Assembly (NCBI GenBank): GCA_016650185.1
Contig: JAENWE010000300.1
Span: 1-5,602, forward strand
DNA length: 5,602 nt
Reading direction: 5' to 3'
DNA from: Vicinamibacteria bacterium
Lineage (GTDB): Bacteria; Acidobacteriota; Vicinamibacteria; Fen-336; JAGNNV01
Positions 5,081 to 5,602 of this stretch are shown here, piece by piece (position 1 is the stretch's first letter; each line of letters begins with the position of its first letter). Under the pieces are notes generated by a model, which made no database searches, was not told where the DNA came from, and saw only the letters and a program-made list of their open reading frames with translations. A program made the position numbers and the translations under genes.

Positions 5081-5602
5081 AGCCATTCCTTTCTGAGGAA
5101 GTAGGCGACGGCGTAGGCGCCGCCGAAGACGCACATCATGAAGGCCCAGCTTCCCGCGTTGAGCAAGGCGCCTCCGGTGAGCGCCTGCCCGCTGGTGCAG
5201 CCACGCGCCAGGTGAGCGCCGATGGCCATGAGCGCTCCACCCGCGAACGCGAGCAGCAGGCGCCCCGCCCGGCTGACCCGCGGCCCTTTCTCGATCATCA
5301 AGGCGACGCGGCCACCGAGGAGACCGGAGAGGAGCGCCCCGATGAAGACCCCCAGGACCTCGAATACCAACCAGGCTTTGAGCGGGTGCGTGGAGCCATC
5401 TCCGATGTAGGGCTCGAGGAATTCGTTGCCGGCCACGAATTGCGGAGCGACCGAGTTCATGGCCCAGGCCACGGTGCCCGAGAAGGCCCCTGATGCGCCG
5501 AGTCCCCGGCCCATCACCACGAAAGCGGTGAGCAGGACGAGGCCGAGTCCGATGCCGGCCAGGTAGGGATTCATGTACGGCTGTGCCGTCGCGCCATGAG
5601 CA
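5077..5602 (-). CDS. YeeE/YedE family sulfur transporter, first half (5' end probably beyond the window)
   Basis: Inner-membrane protein with about four hydrophobic segments. Counting from the internal Met at 5574, it shows NPYLAGIGLGLVLL at 2-15, the family motif GRGLGASGAF at 22-31, and RGCTSGQALTGGALL at 124-138 with the conserved Cys126. It probably pairs with the next gene product to make one pseudo-symmetrical channel importing a sulfur compound such as thiosulfate. The ATG at 5574-5572 gives 165 residues but has no Shine-Dalgarno. The frame stays open to the window edge and reads AHGATAQPY before that Met, so I favour a start just outside the window. The alternative is a start at 5574 coupled to another upstream gene whose TGA would be at 5573-5571. 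The stop overlaps the start of the second half by four bases (ATGA), so both halves should be made in step. Confidence 0.85.
   Translation of the reverse strand, partial: AHGATAQPYMNPYLAGIGLGLVLLTAFVVMGRGLGASGAFSGTVAWAMNSVAPQFVAGNEFLEPYIGDGSTHPLKAWLVFEVLGVFIGALLSGLLGGRVALMIEKGPRVSRAGRLLLAFAGGALMAIGAHLARGCTSGQALTGGALLNAGSWAFMMCVFGGAYAVAYFLRKEWL

Noticed and set aside
5081..5134. Arg-rich N-terminal extension of the second transporter half
   Set aside because: It lies in another frame of the upstream gene's conserved C-terminus and does not have the well-placed AAAGGA that precedes the ATG at 5080.
4122..5493. Plus-strand open frames opposite the rhodanese-like and YeeE/YedE genes
   Set aside because: They are antisense shadows of well-supported minus-strand genes, with Gln/Glu/Arg-rich products and no start signals.

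Overview
This is a GC-rich, gene-dense bacterial window with two transcription blocks on the minus strand and one large gene on the plus strand. A TonB-dependent outer-membrane receptor implies a Gram-negative, diderm cell. The receptor carries an N-terminal carboxypeptidase-regulatory-like domain, and it sits near a split YeeE/YedE sulfur transporter. That combination fits Acidobacteriota, Gemmatimonadota, Eisenbacteria-like or deltaproteobacterial lineages. This placement is an inference from gene style only; nothing in the window fixes the taxon.

Layout. (i) 1-794, minus strand: a short gene for an extremely Asp/Glu-rich protein (459-794) runs directly into lipA, lipoyl synthase (1-459, C-terminus beyond the window). 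The two overlap by one base (TGATG), and the lipA Shine-Dalgarno lies inside the last acidic codons of the upstream gene. (ii) 795-1154: a divergent intergenic region. It holds a good sigma70-type promoter for the receptor gene (TTGACC, 17 bp, TATTGT) with a perfect 12-bp palindrome over its -10 and start-site region. It also holds a long imperfect hairpin (967-1001) and short competing inverted repeats next to the acidic gene's ribosome binding site. (iii) 1155-3821, plus strand: an 888-residue TonB-dependent receptor with signal peptide, carboxypeptidase-regulatory-like domain, plug and barrel. (iv) 3822-5602, minus strand: a translationally coupled operon of two half-size YeeE/YedE membrane proteins followed by a membrane-anchored rhodanese-fold protein. 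Both junctions are 4-base ATGA overlaps. The receptor and rhodanese genes converge with no base between their stop codons (TGATCA).

How the parts may work together. The two YeeE/YedE halves, each with a conserved Cys motif (RGCTSG and GGYCPGTS), probably form one inner-membrane channel for a sulfur compound such as thiosulfate. The rhodanese-like protein is probably an accessory to it. Its catalytic Cys is replaced by Ser, and its only cysteine is the last residue of a lysine-rich tail, so it is unlikely to be an ordinary sulfurtransferase. The receptor is transcribed toward this operon from its own promoter, and nothing shows that it shares the substrate. The acidic protein has no recognisable fold; its tight coupling to lipA is the clearest hint to its role.

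The most unusual items are the acidic-protein/lipA coupling and the Cys-less-active-site rhodanese with a terminal Cys. I see no CRISPR, tRNA, rRNA, insertion sequence or phage gene.
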